Assembly: GCF_958298935.1 (NCBI RefSeq) | Contig: NC_084925.1 | Span: 11,653,001-11,717,000, forward strand | Direction of reading: 5' to 3' | Origin: Phragmites australis | Lineage: Eukaryota > Streptophyta > Magnoliopsida > Poales > Poaceae | Length of the DNA: 64,000 nt | Shown: positions 1 to 12,379 of the stretch, in pieces | How the letters are laid out: each line of letters opens with the position of its first letter | How positions within the stretch are numbered: position 1 is the first letter of the stretch | The notes under the pieces: generated by a model | Databases searched by the model: none | Seen by the model: the letters and a program-made list of their open reading frames with translations, nothing else | What the model was told of the DNA's origin: nothing | Translations under genes and position numbers: made by a program

Positions 1-103
1 GTGGCAAGAACTGACACTGAGCGTGGCGGGAGCAGTTGGAGGTGACAGGCCACGCGCGCTCTTTAAATGCGGCCTTGGGCCACTGTCAGGGGGCTCTCTG
101 AGT

Positions 104-555
104 CTTCGGGGAACCGAGTGCTCGGGGGTCACTGTACGCCTCCCCGAGCACTCCCTCCCGAGAGTGCCCTTTCTTGGTCCTCGGGGAACCGAGTGCTCGG
201 GAGCACTGTTCACCTCCCCGAGCACTCTCTCCCGGGCGTTGTACGGATCCTTAGGGGACTGAGTGTTCGGGGGCTGCTGCACGCAGCCCCGAGCACTCTC
301 TCCCGGAACTTCCTTCAGTGGGTCCTCGGGATACTTGGGTGCCCAGGGGGCCACCGCTCGCGGCCCCGGGCACGTTTCTCCCGGTACTTAGCTTTCCTGA
401 CCTTCGGGAGACTCGGGTGCTCGGGGGCTACCGTATACCTTCCCAAGCACTTTCTTCCCGGCACTTAGACTTCATAGATCATCGGGGAACTTGGGTGTTC
501 GGGGACCACCGACTGTGGCCCCGAGCGCCCTCTCCCGGGACTTAATCTTTCTTAC
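104..555. repeat. Six imperfect ~75-bp tandem units
   Basis: Units begin near 104, 179, 250, 324, 401 and 480. Each opens with a version of TCGGGGAACCGAGTGCTCGG and closes with a version of CCCCGAGCACTCTCTCCCGG, so each unit holds an internal inverted repeat and could fold as a hairpin. Divergence rises from the first units to the later ones. The reading frames across this block have no protein-like character and look like by-products of GC-rich repeats. I infer part of a grass LTR or similar repeat; the family is not identified. Confidence 0.75.
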
Positions 556-1735
556 CTCGCGGAGGAGACTCCGTGGGATGGCGCCACGCGGCGGATTGCT
601 GGCCTGGCCTCGGGATTCGGGGACCCCCGGTTCCTGATTCATCGACAATGCTTATGATCGAGAGCGTGGCAATTCAAATTATTTTTACACCCTGTAGGGG
701 GTACCACTTTACCCACATGACTTGAGGACCATACAGGTTGAGTTACCACACAGACCCACCCAAGGGGGTTCACGTGCCTACCTTTCCCAATTAGCCATAA
801 CCATTTGAATCAGGCATCGCTCGGTGCGGAGCCCACTTAGGTTAACTCCCGGAGCAGCCACAAGTGTTTCTACAAGCCCGCCCGCTCACACCGTTGATGT
901 GCAAGCCCAAATGATCACAACTACAGAGGTATTCAGCTTTTCTTACCATTAGATCAACATGTGGTTAGTACAAAAAGTGCTAGAGACAACTGCACCGACG
1001 GACGGTGCTTAAACGATGCAAGCGGTCTATGGCATCCAGGTTTCTCTCCTGAACTACACCGAGGAACTTCTCCAGTGAAGAAGATACCCCTAGCACTGCT
1101 GATATCTCGTCTCATCCTCACATCTCATACAACCCATATCATTGTCATTATGTTGGTAAACAATAAGTAAGCTATAAGCTCGTGAACAATGGTCAAACCA
1201 TTGCTCGTCTTCTACCGATGACCTAAGCATGCTAAGCATTTCAAATAACTTTTTAGTTAGACATCAACAATGCTATCAAGGCTACAAGGATATGAATAAT
1301 CAATAACTCAAGGTAGAGGTAATGACAATCAATCTAAGTTCTACCCAAATAAGCATGACATCAACATCCCTACACATGCAAACATACACAAGCAACAACT
1401 TATTAATTTATACTCCATTCAATTTAAACTAAAGGGTGCAATATGCTTAGATATTTTCCTTGTTGCTTTGGTGGTTGCTTGATACTATCTGCACAACACT
1501 CACAGAAATCAGGTAGATTGGCGTCACCTTCACTCGCCTGGACCATCGGTGTAACGCTCTCTAAATGAATCAAGAATGCATTACATAAATCATCAAACAA
1601 TAAAAAAAGGGTGCATATGATGTGTGCTTGAATATTAATAGAGCGTCGTGTTTCAAAAACATTTGCAAAAGACCGCAAAAAGATTTGGTTTCAAAGTTTG
1701 AGACCCCGGACAAGGTAACCTAAATACACACAGCC
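556..1735. other. No gene seen; probable repeat-derived DNA
   Basis: I see no convincing coding signal, RNA gene or terminal repeat in this stretch. The short frames at 961-1170 and 1424-1678 resemble no protein I know. The sequence has the look of LTR retrotransposon or other repeat sequence, but no boundaries can be drawn. Confidence 0.4.
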
Positions 1736-2760
1736 TTGAATAGCTGGCGGTCAAACCGACGTGGAAGTGGCGGTCTGAATGTGGGCCTACAGAAGGTTTT
1801 CACGTCTAGCGATCAGACCGACGGTATGTCAATGGTCAGACTGCCGCCCAGCGATCAGACCGACCCTAGTGGTGGTCAGACCATGAGACTTTGCTGGCAA
1901 CACCTTTCGAAGGTCGTCGGCGAATGTTCCGGTGATACCTTTGACCGTGAAGAGTACCGAAACGCTCTATAGGACTAGTGGAGTGCTTCTAAAATGATTT
2001 GGACAACATTCATTGAGCTAAACTCAAAATACCCTATGGAGAAGCTCTAGGCTAGGTTGAACTTGGGTCTAAACAGAGTGGAGACCGATTAGAGCTCGGG
2101 AACAACGGGAAAATGGTAGGGGATGCCTCACCTTAGCGTAGAGAAGCTTTCTATTGAAGGGGTTCACTCCGGAAAAGCTCCAATTTGGAGATCAGGCTCC
2201 GGGTGGTGTAGGGGCTTGAGGTGGATGAACACGCATAGGAACTCCCCCAACGAAGATGATGAGCTCAGGGAAGCATTCGGGGAGCTTGAGGGAGTTCCCT
2301 CCATCGATCTCCGATCATCGTTGACGTCGAGGTGGTCTCTCCCTCTCTCTTGGTGTGGGTGAAGGAGTGAGTGAGAGTGAGAGTGTGAGAGACAATGAGA
2401 GTGAGAGAGTTGGCCGATTTCCTTTAGTTGAGTCTCTACGCTGTGGTGGTCAGACCGTGGGAAGTGTCGATCAGACCATGGAAAGACCACGTGGCAAGCC
2501 TACGTGGCTGCCCCCTGGCGGTCAAACCACAGCGAATCTCGGTTGTACTGCGAGAGGGATCCTTTGTTGAATCTTCCTAAATTTACCCCTCTTTCCTTTC
2601 TTCTTCTCTCCAAGGTACTTAGGGCTTTCCAAAGGAGCTCTAAGCCATCTCTAAGTATTTTAAACACGTTTAAACTCAAGTTATTAAACGAATATGCATA
2701 AACAAAATGCCATGATGATTATGAATGTTTAATCAAGTGATTAGCATTTTGGGATGTGAC
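1736..2760. repeat. LTR-like repeat with GGTCAGACC motifs
   Basis: Variants of the near-palindrome GGTCAGACC recur near 1749, 1811, 1833, 1852, 1873, 2450, 2468 and 2519. The segment ends at about 2760 in GGGATGTGACA, which resembles an LTR terminus ending in CA. I infer part of an LTR retrotransposon, possibly a solo LTR. The left boundary and family are not established. The frames in it (for example 2164-2490) have no recognisable product. Confidence 0.4.
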
Positions 2761-2905
2761 ACTATTGATGAGAAGGTCCTATCGCCGGTGAGCTTGACAT
2801 CGTTGTCACCATAGTTGTACCTCCTGGCAATGCTAGGGCCTTGCACGTGCCTTTGTCCACCTCAATCATGTTATGCATCTTCGGGTCATACTTGAACACT
2901 GTATA

Positions 2906-3162
2906 CTCCCTCCGTTCAAAAATAGCTGGTGTATTTCTTTTTGAAAAAGTCAAACTTTGTGTATTTTGACTAACATTTAATCAAATTATAAGAATGTCTA
3001 GTGTATAAAAATTATACAACTAGGTTCACAATTCAAAATGACTTCACACTATATAGGTTTTGTAGCTATAAATGATATATTTATTGAGAAAACCTTAGTC
3101 AAAATCCAACTACGAAGACCGAGCCCAAAAGAAATACGCCTATTATTTCTGAACAGATGGAG
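2906..3162. mobile_element. Stowaway-type MITE (Tc1/mariner)
   Basis: The 5' end is CTCCCTCCGTTCAAAAATAG and the 3' end, read on the other strand, is CTCCATCTGTTCAGAAATAA. The inverted match continues to the shared GTATTTCTTT. TA dinucleotides flank both ends (2904-2905 and 3163-3164), which is the Stowaway target duplication. Length is 257 bp with no coding capacity. The CTCCCTCCGT start is the hallmark of grass Stowaway elements. Confidence 0.9.
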
Positions 3163-3525
3163 TATATGGATGAATTAAGTATCAGTAGATCATCGATTGT
3201 ATCGAATCACCCTTTGCTAATTAAAGGTCATATGCAAATTAATTGCTGCTCTATCCGTTCACCAAGCACGTCACCAGTCCGGATGCGTGCGCTTGCCATT
3301 CGGCCAGTCGGAGACACCCAAGGTCTAGCCCTTGTCGTTGCCGACGATCCACTCCTTCTCAGCACCAGCAATGGTTGTGGCACAACATAGGGTCAAGAAC
3401 AGCCCGAGCACGACAACGCTCAAGGCTAATTAATGTAAATGGAGGAAGATGCATTTTATCATGAGAATGCACAAGAAATTATCAACTCCGTAGTGGACAA
3501 ATAGCTAGACGAAATAAGTCAGAAG
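3163..3525. other. No gene seen between MITE and LINE
   Basis: The short frames here (3157-3390, 3243-3464) show no known domain. The stretch may contain the 5' untranslated part of the LINE that follows, but no boundary is visible. Confidence 0.35.
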
Positions 3526-4520
3526 GTGGTGAATGAAGTTGATGATAAGGACACAGTCTTCGTGGAGGATGTTTTGTTGGAGGATGTTTCGGATGAGGGT
3601 GAAGTGGACGCAGAGAGTTGCTATGGCATGATACCAGTTGGTTTAGGGCTATTGGAAGAGTCATCTTTTTCTCAGGCTTGGCAGGATGAAACCTCAAAAG
3701 ATGCAGGGGCTCTGTACAAAGACATTGGTGGTGGTCAAAGCATGAACTTCATTGGACCGCTGTTGCTGCAGTACCTGCAAGTTGTGATGGGCTAGGTCCA
3801 CTTCTGTCAAGCGCAGCTACTGCAGCTCAATGGGTGCCCAAGCTAGTGACAGGAAAGCAGGGGTTCAAGAGCAAGGCGACGGGGGACCCAGGCCTCAACT
3901 CACAGTAGGAGGGGCTACATAATAGAAACATACCGAGAGTTAAAGGCACTGGGAGTGCACCAGCAAAACCAAAATGCAAATCAGTTACTGATGCTACTCC
4001 TTCTAGGTGGAGCAAGAGAAGGTAGGGTACATGTGATGAGCATTCCCTTGATCATGCAGAGAAGATAAAAGCACGGCGTAATCTTGATTCTACTTCGAAT
4101 GGTATGACTAACTTGATTCTTTCTTGCTCAGACACTCATATTTATTCCAATATTCGAAACTTAGGTATTTCTTTTGGTTCAAATAGTGATGATATTAATG
4201 TTCGAGTTAATCAACTTAAGAACATAGAATAAGACAAGTTGGCTGTGGTGCCTAAAAATAATGGTGGGAACAATGGAAAAGAGAACAACATTAGTAAGCA
4301 TTTTTTTTTAGGAACTGGATAGTGGCTCGGATAGTGACAATGGATTCGATAACCTCTCCCTTAGTCATCTATGTGGTGAAATAATGGAAGAGGTTATGGA
4401 CGACGACAGCAGTCATCTTGATGGTGACTTAAAAGCCGTTCCTAGAAAGGGCACTTCTAGGTATAAGAAGAAAAATAAGATGAAAAAGATATCAATTAAG
4501 AAACAATTAGCACGTTCCAA
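3526..4520 (+). pseudogene. LINE 5' region, ORF1-like relic
   Basis: This plus-strand stretch holds broken open segments directly upstream of the endonuclease-like region of a LINE. One frame (3526-3795) is acidic and ends with a Gly-Gly-Gly-Gln run; later segments are Ser/Asn/Lys-rich and interrupted by stops. Position and orientation fit the first ORF of a plant L1 element, but I see no zinc knuckle or RNA-binding motif. The assignment rests on context, and the 5' end of the element is not defined. Confidence 0.35.
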
Positions 4521-4529
4521 ATGAAAGGA

Positions 4530-7500
4530 ATCTTTTAGAATAGTAGAGGTCTTCGGGGCTTGGCTAAATTTACCTTTTTATATGATACTTCCATTGAAAA
4601 ACCTTTGGATTTTATTGCTCTTTTATAAACTAGTAGAAATAACTATACGGATGCGGACCTTAGACATTTTTGTGGAGGGAGAAATTTATTATGGAGTTGG
4701 ACATATCCACATGGTAGATCAGGGGATATTTTAGTGGGTGTCAACTTAGATGTATTCGACATTGGAGCTATAACCCATGGGGATTATTATCTGAAAATCA
4801 AGCTAAAGAATAAAGAAGATAATTTCCAATGGGTGTTGATGGCAGTATATGGGGCTGCACAACAAGATTTTAAAGATTTTTTCTTGTTGGAACTTGTTTA
4901 TGCTTGTAGAGTGGAATCAGTACCCATCTTGATCGGGGGGGGGGGGGGGAGAAAGATACGATGACATGTGTCAATTCTTGTTTAATGCAGTGATTCATAG
5001 TTTAAACTTGAGAGAGCAACAACTATCTGGTAGAAAATACACATGGGCAAGTTCTATGTCAGTACCAACATATGAGAAGCTTGATAGAATTATAGTTAGC
5101 ATGGAATGGGAGCTCCATTTTCCTAGAGCATCGGTAGAAGCTCTTACCCAGGAAATCTCCGATCGTACTCCATTATTACTCGACTTAGGGGATACAAATC
5201 GTGTAACAAAACAGCATATGTTCAAGTTTGAACTTGCCTGGTTAACCCGAGAAGGATTCTATGAGTTAGTAGCTACTGTATGGAGGAAAGAAAATAGGGG
5301 AAGTTTGCCGCTTCAAAATTGGCAAAACAAAATACATAGATTACGCCAATTCCTTAGAGGATGGGCAAAAATTGTTAATGGAACATACAAAAAGGAAAAG
5401 CAAGAGCTTCTAGAGTTGGTAGGAGCACTAGACAAAAGAGCTGAAACTCAAATGCTCCAACTACATGAGGTAGCTCTAAAATATTGTTTGCAAGAAGGTT
5501 GGTACAAATGCTCAGGGAAGAGGAAATTAAGTGGTACCAACGTGCCAAAACAACAGATTTGCTAGAAGGAGATTGCAATACAAAATACTTTCAATTGGTA
5601 GCAAATAGAAAACATAGAAAGGCAAGAATTTTCAATTAGAACATGGAGATCAAATTATCAGTGGTGAGGAACAATTAAAATCATACATAACAAAGTACTA
5701 TCAAGACCTTTTTGGACCATCAGATAGTGCTGACATTACTATGATTGAAGATCTTCGTGATGATATCCCCCAAGTTTCAGATGATGATAATGAAATACTA
5801 AGTGCAACTTTCACTGAAAAAGAGATAAAAGAAGCAATATTCCAAATAAAAAACAATAAAGCATCAGGACCAGATGGATTTCTAGAAAAATTCTACCTTG
5901 TGTTTTGGGAATTAATTATGGGTGACCTGATGGTACTTTTTAATTAATTCCATAAGGGAACATGCCTCTCTTTGCCTCAATTTTGAAATAATTACTTTGC
6001 TACCAAAGTTGAAAGAAGCAACACAAATCAAACAATATAGACCTATTTGCCTACTTAATGTGAGCTTCAAGATTTTCACTAAGGTAGGACTAGATAGATT
6101 AACTTCTGTTGCGGATAATTTAATTGGACCATCACAAACTATCTATATGCCCGGGCAAAATATCATGTAAGGGGTGGTTATCTTACATGAGACTATCCAC
6201 GAGATGAATAAGAAAAAACTAAATGGGGTAATCCTTAAGCTTGATTTTGAAAAGACATATAATAAAGTAAAATGGTCTTTTCTCCAACAGACTTTAAGGA
6301 TGAAGGGGGTTTCGACTCAATGGTGCTCTTGAATAGAACAGTTTGTAACGAAAGGAAGTGTGGCAGTGAAAGTCAATAATGAGGTTGGGCGTTTCTTTCA
6401 AACAAAAAAGGAATAAGGCAAGGAGACCCTTCATCTCTAGTTTTGTTTAATCTAGTTGTGGATATGCTTTCTATCCTAATAGCTAGAGAAAAAGAAGATG
6501 ACCAAATACATGGTGTCGTTCCTCATCTACTAGATAATGACCTCTCTATATTATAATATGCAGATGATACTATACTTCTTATGTAACATGATCTTAAACA
6601 GGCAAAAAATATGAAGCTCTTACTATGTGTATTTTAGCAATTGTCTAGCCTTAAGATAAACTTTGATAAGCGTGAATTATGCTGTTATGGAGAGACAAAA
6701 AACTATGATGACGAGTACGCGCAGTTGTTTGTTGTGCAATGGGGGACTATCCTTTTAGGTACCTGGGAATACCGATGCATCATAAGAAGATTAGTAACAA
6801 AGATTGGAAACTAATTGAAGACCGTTTCGAAAAGAAATTGAGTCTAGCTATGTTTATGTTATTATTTTCGAAGTACCGAAAGGGGTTCTAAAGAGATTAG
6901 ACTACTACCGCTCTAGGTTCTTCTGGCAAGGAGATGATTATAACAAAAAGGATAGATCAGCTAAATGGAACATTCTATGTAGACCAGAGGATCAAGGAGG
7001 CTTGAGAATCCAAGACCTAGGAATTCAAAATAAATTTCTACTAAGTAAATGGTTATTCACATTGATAAATGAGGATGGGTAATGTCAACAACTGCTTAGA
7101 AAGAAATATCTAGGCAATAAAACAATAACTCAAGTGGAGCAAAAACCAGGTGATTCGCAATTCTAGACTAGTTTAATGAATATCAAAGATATGTTCCTTT
7201 CTTATTAGAATTTTAGATTATATAATGGTACGCATATCTGATTTTGGGAGGATAAATGGTTAGGTTCTACCACTTTGAGTGAGTAGTTTCCCACCTTATA
7301 TAATATTGTTATGACAAAAAATGCTAGCATGGCCGATGTCCTTAGCTATGAACTGATTAAGTTTCCTTTCGCCGATACTTAGAAGCATGAAATCGTTTGA
7401 TAGCTAGGATTAGAAATATTGAGTTAGATGATGAACCAGATAGTTTTAACTGGTCTTTACATCAGAGTGGACTTTTTTCAGTACAAACAGTGTACAAGGT

Positions 7501-7860
7501 TGTACTAAATGATAACATTACATTGAACAACAGATTGCTATGGAGCTTACGCCTTCCTTTAAAGATTAAGATCTTTCTATGATTTTTTTTAGGGTCATTC
7601 TTACAAAGGACAATTTAATCAAGAGGAATTGGCATGGAAATGGAAGATGTTGTTTCTATAATTGCAATGAGACGATGCAACATATTTTCTTTAATTGTTT
7701 TTTTTTTTTTTGCAAAGTCTAGATATGTGAAGAATCGTTCAAGTTTCTCTTGGTTTACAACCTCCAACCAATGTTACTAACATGTTCGGGACTTGGCTTT
7801 GAGAAAAGAGAAAGGGCTAAAGAAACAAATTTTAGTTGGAGCTGTTGCTCTTTGCTAGTC
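4530..7860 (+). pseudogene. LINE (L1-type) ORF2 relic: endonuclease and reverse transcriptase
   Basis: Broken pieces occur in the order expected for a plant L1 ORF2. An APE-type endonuclease spans about 4560-5220 (the segment with SGRKYTWAS and YEKLDRIIVS is typical). A reverse transcriptase follows, with NNKASGPDGF near 5850, a QGDPSS-like turn near 6420 and the catalytic YADD at 6557-6568. A C-terminal zinc-binding region starts with FNWSLHQSGLFSV near 7455. Many stops and frame changes separate the pieces, so no full protein can be made. A run of G bases at about 4937-4950 interrupts the endonuclease part. Target-primed retrotransposition is the known role of the family; this copy is dead. 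Confidence 0.85.
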
Positions 7861-8396
7861 TATATGGATCAGCCAAAATGAATTGGTGTTTGACAAGGTA
7901 CCAAAACATACTCTCATGCAGGTCATATACAAGAGCATGTACTGTATGCGGCTATGGGCGCTTCTCCAGAAACAGGAAGGCCGGGACTGAATGAGGGCGG
8001 CAAGTTTTTGTTTGGAGACCACCACGATGGACATTTTCGTCAACTTTAGGTGGTGGTTTAGTAATAGATTAAATGTTTGAGATGAACATGTTTGTTTGCT
8101 TACATTCCCCTCTTCGTCATGTGGTGTGTTGGCTCTTAAGTACACAGAGTCAATACCTACGCTTGAACTTCTGTAATAATGAACGGTCAGATACATTGTT
8201 GGATGTAGAGATTGATACACTTCCATTTACTTAATGAAATAAACTCTCTTTATCTAACTTTTTATTCTTACAAGTTATAGTTAGTATTCATCCATATCCA
8301 TTAATAATTGGATGAATATCAAATATGGTGTTGGAGAAACAGTGCTTCATCTCTCACATTTTGAAGTTGAAGAAGACGGTTGCAAGACAAGCCTAA

Positions 8397-8663
8397 GACC
8401 ACTCCCAAGGGATTCCCGTCGCGGGCGAAAATGCCGTCGTGAAGGGATTTTTGTTCCCTTCAGCACTCCAACGGTTTCCCTTCACGGTTCCCGTCACGAA
8501 GGGATTCCCAGGGTCATTCCCTTCAGGACGGGATTCTCTCTCCTTTCCCTTCGCGATTCCCCTCGAAGGGAAGCTGTTGGAGATGAAAGATAATAAAAGG
8601 AATGTGAACAGGGAAGAGAATCAAGAAGGGAACGAAATGAATGAAATATGGTTGTAGATGGTC
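8397..8663. mobile_element. Tourist-like MITE (PIF/Harbinger)
   Basis: The left end reads GACCACTCCCAA and the right end, on the opposite strand, GACCATCTACAA. Both are flanked by TAA (8394-8396 and 8664-8666), matching the 3-bp target duplication of PIF/Harbinger elements. Length is 267 bp. The interior is rich in GAAGGGAA and TTCCCTTC motifs that pair with each other. There is no coding capacity; the frames at 8312-8805 are incidental. Confidence 0.7.
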
Positions 8664-8666
8664 TAA

Positions 8667-9040
8667 AAGCCCTCTTGAAGGTCACAGGAATAACATCGGA
8701 GCTTCCAGAGGACGCTTCGATGCCAAAGTATTGAGCCCCCTCGACGAAGGCCTGATCTAAAGCAAAATATAATGCCCCTATCAGGGTCCACATGTAGCAG
8801 GCCATACAATAGCAATCCTATAATTAAATTATTAGGGCTAAAGATAGGAACGAAAAATGACCCTTCTAACCTCATAATAAGACTCCTCTGTGTGAAAACT
8901 TTCATAATAATTCTGGGGATGATTGGTATAGGCTATAAATACTATGTACATAGATTGTAATAGGGAGATCCAATTCTCATATGCAAAATACCTAATACCA
9001 GATTCCTTCTTTGTCTAATCGATCCTCTCTAGCCTTCGAA
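8667..9040. other. No gene seen
   Basis: No coding, RNA or repeat signal is recognised between the Tourist-like MITE and the hAT target duplication. It is probably ordinary intergenic DNA. Confidence 0.4.
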
Positions 9041-9048
9041 GTATCAAC
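9041..9048. repeat. hAT target-site duplication, left copy
   Basis: GTATCAAC, identical to 12995-13002, directly abuts the left inverted repeat. Confidence 0.93.
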
Positions 9049-9059
9049 TAAAGATGACC

Positions 9060-9312
9060 AAATGGGCCAATCGGGTCAGGCTGGCACGGGCCCAGCTCGA
9101 CACGACCCGATTGGCCCATTTACTGTAACGGGCTGTGCCGTGCCGGCCCACGGCACGGCCCAGCTTTCACCGTGTCGTGCCGGGCCAGCCCACGACACGG
9201 TCGGCACGACGGGCCCGGCCAGCACGACGGGCCCGTTTGGCACGACGGACCCGACCGGCACGATGGAGGCACGACGGGCCCGGCTTGCACGGTGGAGGCA
9301 CTCTCGGCCCGC
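9060..9312. repeat. hAT left subterminal array
   Basis: GC-rich stretch of repeated GGCACGACGGGCC-like and GCCGTGCCGGCC-like words in both orientations. Subterminal arrays in hAT elements usually serve as transposase binding sites; that role is inferred. Overlapping frames on both strands here are compositional artefacts. Confidence 0.75.
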
Positions 9313-9480
9313 CAGCACTCCAAAAATAGGAAAAAATCAAAAATAATACCTAAAAAATTCCAAAAAAATCAATAAAAATATAGAAAATAAATACATAAGA
9401 GCTTTATTGATTAGTTGCCTCGTTAAAAACCTTTGTACTAGAAAGAAAAAAGAGTACAACCTATGATTATGCTCCGAAAA

Positions 9481-9696
9481 TTACATGATCTCATTAGAAA
9501 CCCCAGAATTTTGCTTGCAATATTTAATATGCTTCCTCAAGTGTCCCGTTCCATTTGGAGATCTGGCACCTAATTCTTTGCTGCATATATTACACTTAGC
9601 AAATCTTACCTATTTCCCGTTAATTTCTCTAAAGACCTTTTCAAAATGTTACCACACCCATAACCATGCACGTGAGTTCTCGACGTCTTGATCCAT
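9481..9696 (-). pseudogene. Truncated BED zinc-finger gene inside the hAT element
   Basis: Read on the minus strand from an ATG at 9696, the frame runs 72 codons to a TAA at 9481. It encodes a BED zinc finger: HFEKVF is followed by CNICSKEL and then GTGHLRKHIKYC, giving the C-x2-C...H-x4-C pattern. Two in-frame stops interrupt it, one just before HFEKVF and one before VRFAKC. The catalytic and dimerisation domains are missing; the frame goes from the finger almost straight to a tail like that of the main transposase. A TATA box (9808-9815) lies upstream. DNA flanking it resembles the flank of the full transposase, so it appears to be an internally deleted duplicate. A DNA-binding-only product could have acted as a competitor; that is inference. 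Confidence 0.75.
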
Positions 9697-9807
9697 GAAT
9701 TGAAATATGGAATTGATTTCTTAATGTGAAGTGGCTACTGGCTACTTGGCTAGCAACTAGGAAAAGAGAGATGGGTGGGCGATGAGATCACATGGAGTTT
9801 GAGATGG

Positions 9808-9815
9808 TATTTATA
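9808..9815 (-). promoter_or_regulatory. TATA box of the BED-only gene
   Basis: TATAAATA on the minus strand, about 110 bp upstream of the BED-only start at 9696. It matches the TATA box of the main transposase at 12380-12387. Confidence 0.6.
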
Positions 9816-10022
9816 GGCCAAGATGAGAGGAGAGGTGGGTGAGGGTGGGGCCACGGGGGTTATTTTTTTAAAAATAAACATAAAACATGAATAAAATAAA
9901 AAACTTAGAAATAATAGGGACACATGATTAATTCTAAAAATGAGCTTTATTGATAGGTTGCCTCATTAAAAACCTTTCTAGCAAAGGAAAAAAGAGTACA
10001 ACCTAGCTCAGAAAATCTGAAA

Positions 10023-12043
10023 TTACATGTTCTCATCAGCATCTAGATACAAATTTTGGAATGATTCTTCAAGCTCAGTGTTTTCTGCAGTGTATTGCAT
10101 TCGTGCTGCAGCTTGTTCCCAATCCTTTACTATGGTGAGTATTTCAACCATCTCACTTGACAGATTTGTTCTTCTCTCTTCGATTTTCCTTCCAGTAAGA
10201 CTGAAGGCAGCTTCAGAAGAAATTGTAGATACAGGAACCGTTAACAAATCTCGCGCTAACAGTGAAAGCACTGGATAATTCGTCTTGTGCTCATGCCACC
10301 ATTGCAGTATGTTGAAGTTTTCTTATTCATGGCTGATAACGCCATTGTCGATGAAGGTAGTTAGCTCCCCTTTGGATGTTGGAATTCCGGTGCTCGTAGA
10401 CGATTGTGACGAAGAGTCTGAACTTCTTGATGAAGAACCTGCACCAAATATTTTCCCCCACGTTATCGTCTTCTTAGTTGTTGTGGGTGCTAGTGGAGGT
10501 CGTTGTAGGCGAACTCCGCCATACTTTGCTTCATATTTACTATAAACTTCGAATAACTTAGAACGAATATTAGTATAATAATTAGAATAATCGTGTCCAA
10601 GAACATCACCTAGAATTGTGAGAACTCTACAGAAAGCTACAATTTTAGCTCTAGGATCTAAAATAAAGGCAAAGACGTACAACAAAGGAATTTCTTTCCA
10701 ATACTTTAAGAATTTAGATTTCATAGGAACTACACAATCTCTTAGAAGATTGTCATTTTCATAGTTGTTTAAATGAGTAACAATTTCAACAATATTATGC
10801 ACTACTAAACAAGATGTTGGATAATAAATTCCTGATAAACTCACAGTTGAATCATAAAAAAATTTAAGAAACTCCAGTATCCTTTCAGCAACATACCAAT
10901 GCACTTCCGTGAGTAAAGTTTGACCCCATGCTGATGGTAATGTGTATGAATAAACACACCAAATGTGCTCTTATATGGTATAATATTTTTAAGCATCAAG
11001 AAAGTAGAGTTCCATCTCACCGGCATGTCCAGAGCAAACTTATGTGGACGCACACCCATTGCAACACAATACTGTTTATATGCTGCAATTCGTTGGTTAG
11101 AGGAGTTCACAAAAAATATTGCAGTACGAAAATCGTCTAGGTATTGCAACAACCTCTTCAAACCAGATTTTACTATAAGATTGATAATATGACAAGCACA
11201 ACGTTGATGTAATAAGAAAGATTCAGCATAGGTACTAAACAATGTTGATAATATTTTTTCAGCAATATTTTCACCGGTATGCGTGTTGCCAATCAAACGA
11301 AAACCTATTATTCTCTTTTCTAATTCCCAATCATTATTAACAAAATGAGCAACCACACTAAGATAATCCTCTCTAGCCCTACCTGCCCATATGTCCGAGG
11401 TCAAAGCAACTGAAAATGTACATGTTTGCAACATTTCTTTAAGCTTGCTACGACACGCATTGTAGTATTTTACCATATCCCTACTAGTTCTCTATCTAGA
11501 AACATGTGTGAACCTAGGATTATGAGCTTGCTTAATGTAATCTTCAAATGCAACAGACTCACCGATATTGAGTGATAGATCCGCTCTTGCAATGAAGCAA
11601 CATAGCTCTTTTCGAGCATTGGCAGAGTCGTACTCCCAATGACGAACAAAGCCGTCGGGGTTGTACTACAACACCGTCTACTTCATGGCTGCTCCACTCT
11701 TTCGCTTGCAACTTGTGGCGTGCCTCTTCAAGTGCCCCGTTCCACCCGAGGGCTTTGCAGATAATTCATGTTTGCAAATATGACACCTAGCATACCTGAC
11801 ACTTACCCCATCTTCCTCTTTGTAGAACTTTTCAAAGTCTTGCCAAACTTTGGAAGTACCGGCTCTTGATCTTTTAGACCCGGTGCTTGCTAATGTGTGC
11901 GCACTTATAGAGCCTGACGATGGAACTGCTGCTGCATCACCTGCATGTGAACCAACCGGAGGTTCACCGTCGGGTCCATCATCACCTACAGCACTGGTAT
12001 CAAAGGGGCCGTAGTCCCCTGTGAGTCCTTGGAGAAAAATCAT
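10023..12043 (-). pseudogene. hAT transposase, BED finger type, broken
   Basis: Minus strand, start at 12043. Residues about 65-120 form a BED zinc finger (WQDFEKFYKEEDG, CHICKHEL, GTGHLKRHATSC). Next come the RNase H-like core (SVALTSDIWAGRAREDYL near 11390; CACHIINLIVKSGL near 11190) and the C-terminal hAT dimerisation domain (VPVSTISSEAAFSLTGR near 10210). This is the order of Ac/Tam3-type transposases that cut and paste DNA in the nucleus. Visible lesions are stops at 11678-11680, 11666-11668 and about 11494, a frame change between about 10841 and 10904, and a TAA at 10323-10325 just before the dimerisation domain. The frame resumes after each stop, so these look like point decay. The copy should not make active protein. 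Confidence 0.9.
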
Positions 12044-12379
12044 GATCTATGGATGTATCATGATCACCGGCATCCATGATCAATGTCGAATGACACTACA
12101 AAAATTGCAAATATTCAGAGTTAGAAATAATCAAGTAATAAAACTAATAATAAAATAATACTCAACAACGATGCAAAAAAATCACCAAGATTTCTTCAAC
12201 TTCAAGACAGCAAGTCAGCAGCATGACAGTTTTGGAATTGCTCGGATTTTTTTGCAACAATTCAAACTAATTTTGCCAAATTATCGCTAATTCTTAAGAA
12301 CTTTGAGACAAGAATGAGAGGAGGAAACAAGAGAGAAAATGGTGTTGCTGGTGTGGAATGGAAGGGCATGGTGCTCCTC

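Larger units (their letters stand above)
3526..8262 (+). mobile_element. Degenerate L1-type LINE retrotransposon
   Basis: The element is called from its ordered endonuclease, reverse transcriptase and zinc-binding remains. Its 3' end probably lies in the AT-rich stretch around 8225-8262, where coding similarity stops. No clear poly(A) tail or target duplication was found, so both limits are approximate. Confidence 0.7.

Noticed and set aside
23..545. Three overlapping frames up to 133 codons
   Set aside because: They follow the 75-bp tandem unit and have repetitive translations with no domain.
4995..5578. Minus-strand frames in the LINE
   Set aside because: They are shadows of the endonuclease-like region on the plus strand.
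9011..9375. Several 60-110-codon frames
   Set aside because: Same compositional artefact in the left hAT subterminal array.
9485..9691. Plus-strand 68-codon frame
   Set aside because: It is the antisense shadow of the BED-finger gene on the minus strand.
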